From positions 1-5,426 of the forward strand of contig DSCZ01000138.1 of NCBI GenBank assembly GCA_011048855.1: 5,426 bases of DNA, given 5' to 3'. This document shows positions 5,058-5,426 of the stretch, piece after piece. Made by a program: the position numbers and the translations under genes. Under the pieces are notes generated by a model. That model saw only the letters and a list, made by a program, of their open reading frames with translations, ran no database searches and was not told the origin of the DNA. The first letter of the stretch is position 1; each line of letters opens with the position of its first letter. The stretch comes from Desulfobacteraceae bacterium (GTDB taxonomy: Bacteria; Desulfobacterota; DSM-4660; Desulfatiglandales; Desulfatiglandaceae).

Positions 5058-5426
5058 ATGTTCGAAGCCGCGCTCGGTGGTTTGATTCATGTATTTGACC
5101 TTTCGAATTTCACCTGGCTCTTTTTCGGTGTTTTCATGGGCATCGTGTTCGGGGCCCTGCCGGGCCTCACCGCCACGATGGGCCTGGCCCTGCTCGTGCC
5201 GTTCACATTCACGATGTCGCCCGCAAGCGGCCTCATCATGCTCGCCGGCATCTATGTCGGCGCGATGTACGGGGATGCGGTTCCGGCGATACTTATCAAC
5301 ACCCCCGGCACCCCCGCCGCCATAGCCACCACCTTCGACGGGTTCCCCCTGGCCCAGAAAGGAATGGCACAGCACGGCCTGGTAGCTGCGGCAGTCGCCT
5401 CTTCGTTCGGTTCACTGGTGGCAAAC
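5058..5426 (+). CDS. tctA: TctA-family large membrane permease of a tripartite tricarboxylate transporter, N-terminus (partial)
   Basis: The first 123 codons are present and the frame is open at the right edge; full TctA proteins have about 500 residues and around a dozen membrane spans. It starts MFEAALGGLIHVFDLSNF and has two hydrophobic segments at about 19-50 and 55-72. TctA hallmarks are visible: FGALPGLTATMGLALLVPFTF (about 31-51), GIYVGAMYGDAVPAILINTPGTPAAI with the following TTFDGFPLAQKG. GAGGGGG at 5046-5052 fixes the start. With TctC it should import the substrate of the suy pathway. The small subunit gene tctB, often located between tctC and tctA, is absent from the 113-base gap, so it must lie downstream, be elsewhere or be missing. 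Confidence 0.92.
   Translation, partial: MFEAALGGLIHVFDLSNFTWLFFGVFMGIVFGALPGLTATMGLALLVPFTFTMSPASGLIMLAGIYVGAMYGDAVPAILINTPGTPAAIATTFDGFPLAQKGMAQHGLVAAAVASSFGSLVAN

Noticed and set aside
1..5426. CRISPR array, tRNA, rRNA, insertion sequence or prophage element
   Set aside because: No regular spaced repeats, no tRNA or rRNA signature and no transposase or integrase frame on either strand.

Overview
The window looks like part of a chromosome of an anaerobic, sulfite- or sulfate-reducing bacterium of the Desulfobacterota type. This is inferred from the gene families, since no taxonomic marker is present. At the left edge is the start of an HdrA-like flavoprotein, a family common in such organisms. 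At the centre is a complete two-subunit (2R)-sulfolactate sulfo-lyase (suyA, suyB). A tripartite tricarboxylate transporter (TTT/Tct) follows. A sigma-54-dependent activator is divergently encoded upstream.

Layout. Positions 1-137 (minus) hold the N-terminus of the HdrA-like protein. Positions 138-565 are non-coding and hold a candidate sigma-70 promoter with a long, hairpin-rich leader for that gene. Positions 566-2116 (minus) encode a GAF / AAA+ / Fis-HTH activator of the FhlA/NorR class. Positions 2117-2426 are a divergent control region. It has a sigma-70-like promoter for the activator, two inverted repeats that could be enhancer sites, a very good sigma-54 -24/-12 promoter pointing right, and a leader of about 120 nt. 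On the plus strand follow suyA (2427-2705), suyB (2709-3872), the periplasmic solute-binding protein tctC (3994-4944) and the start of the large permease tctA (5058 to the right edge). The suyB-tctC and tctC-tctA gaps each carry two hairpins without a following T-run, including a perfect 17-bp inverted repeat at 5000-5036.

How it fits together (inference). The activator senses sulfolactate or a related signal through its GAF domain, binds between the two promoters and switches on sigma-54 transcription of suyAB-tctCA. The Tct proteins import the C3 sulfonate. SuyAB splits (R)-sulfolactate into pyruvate, a carbon and electron source, and sulfite, which a dissimilatory sulfite reductase outside the window could use as electron acceptor. 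The chemistry of SuyAB is established for the family. The pairing with the Tct transporter, the sigma-54 control and the operon hairpins are the less expected features here.
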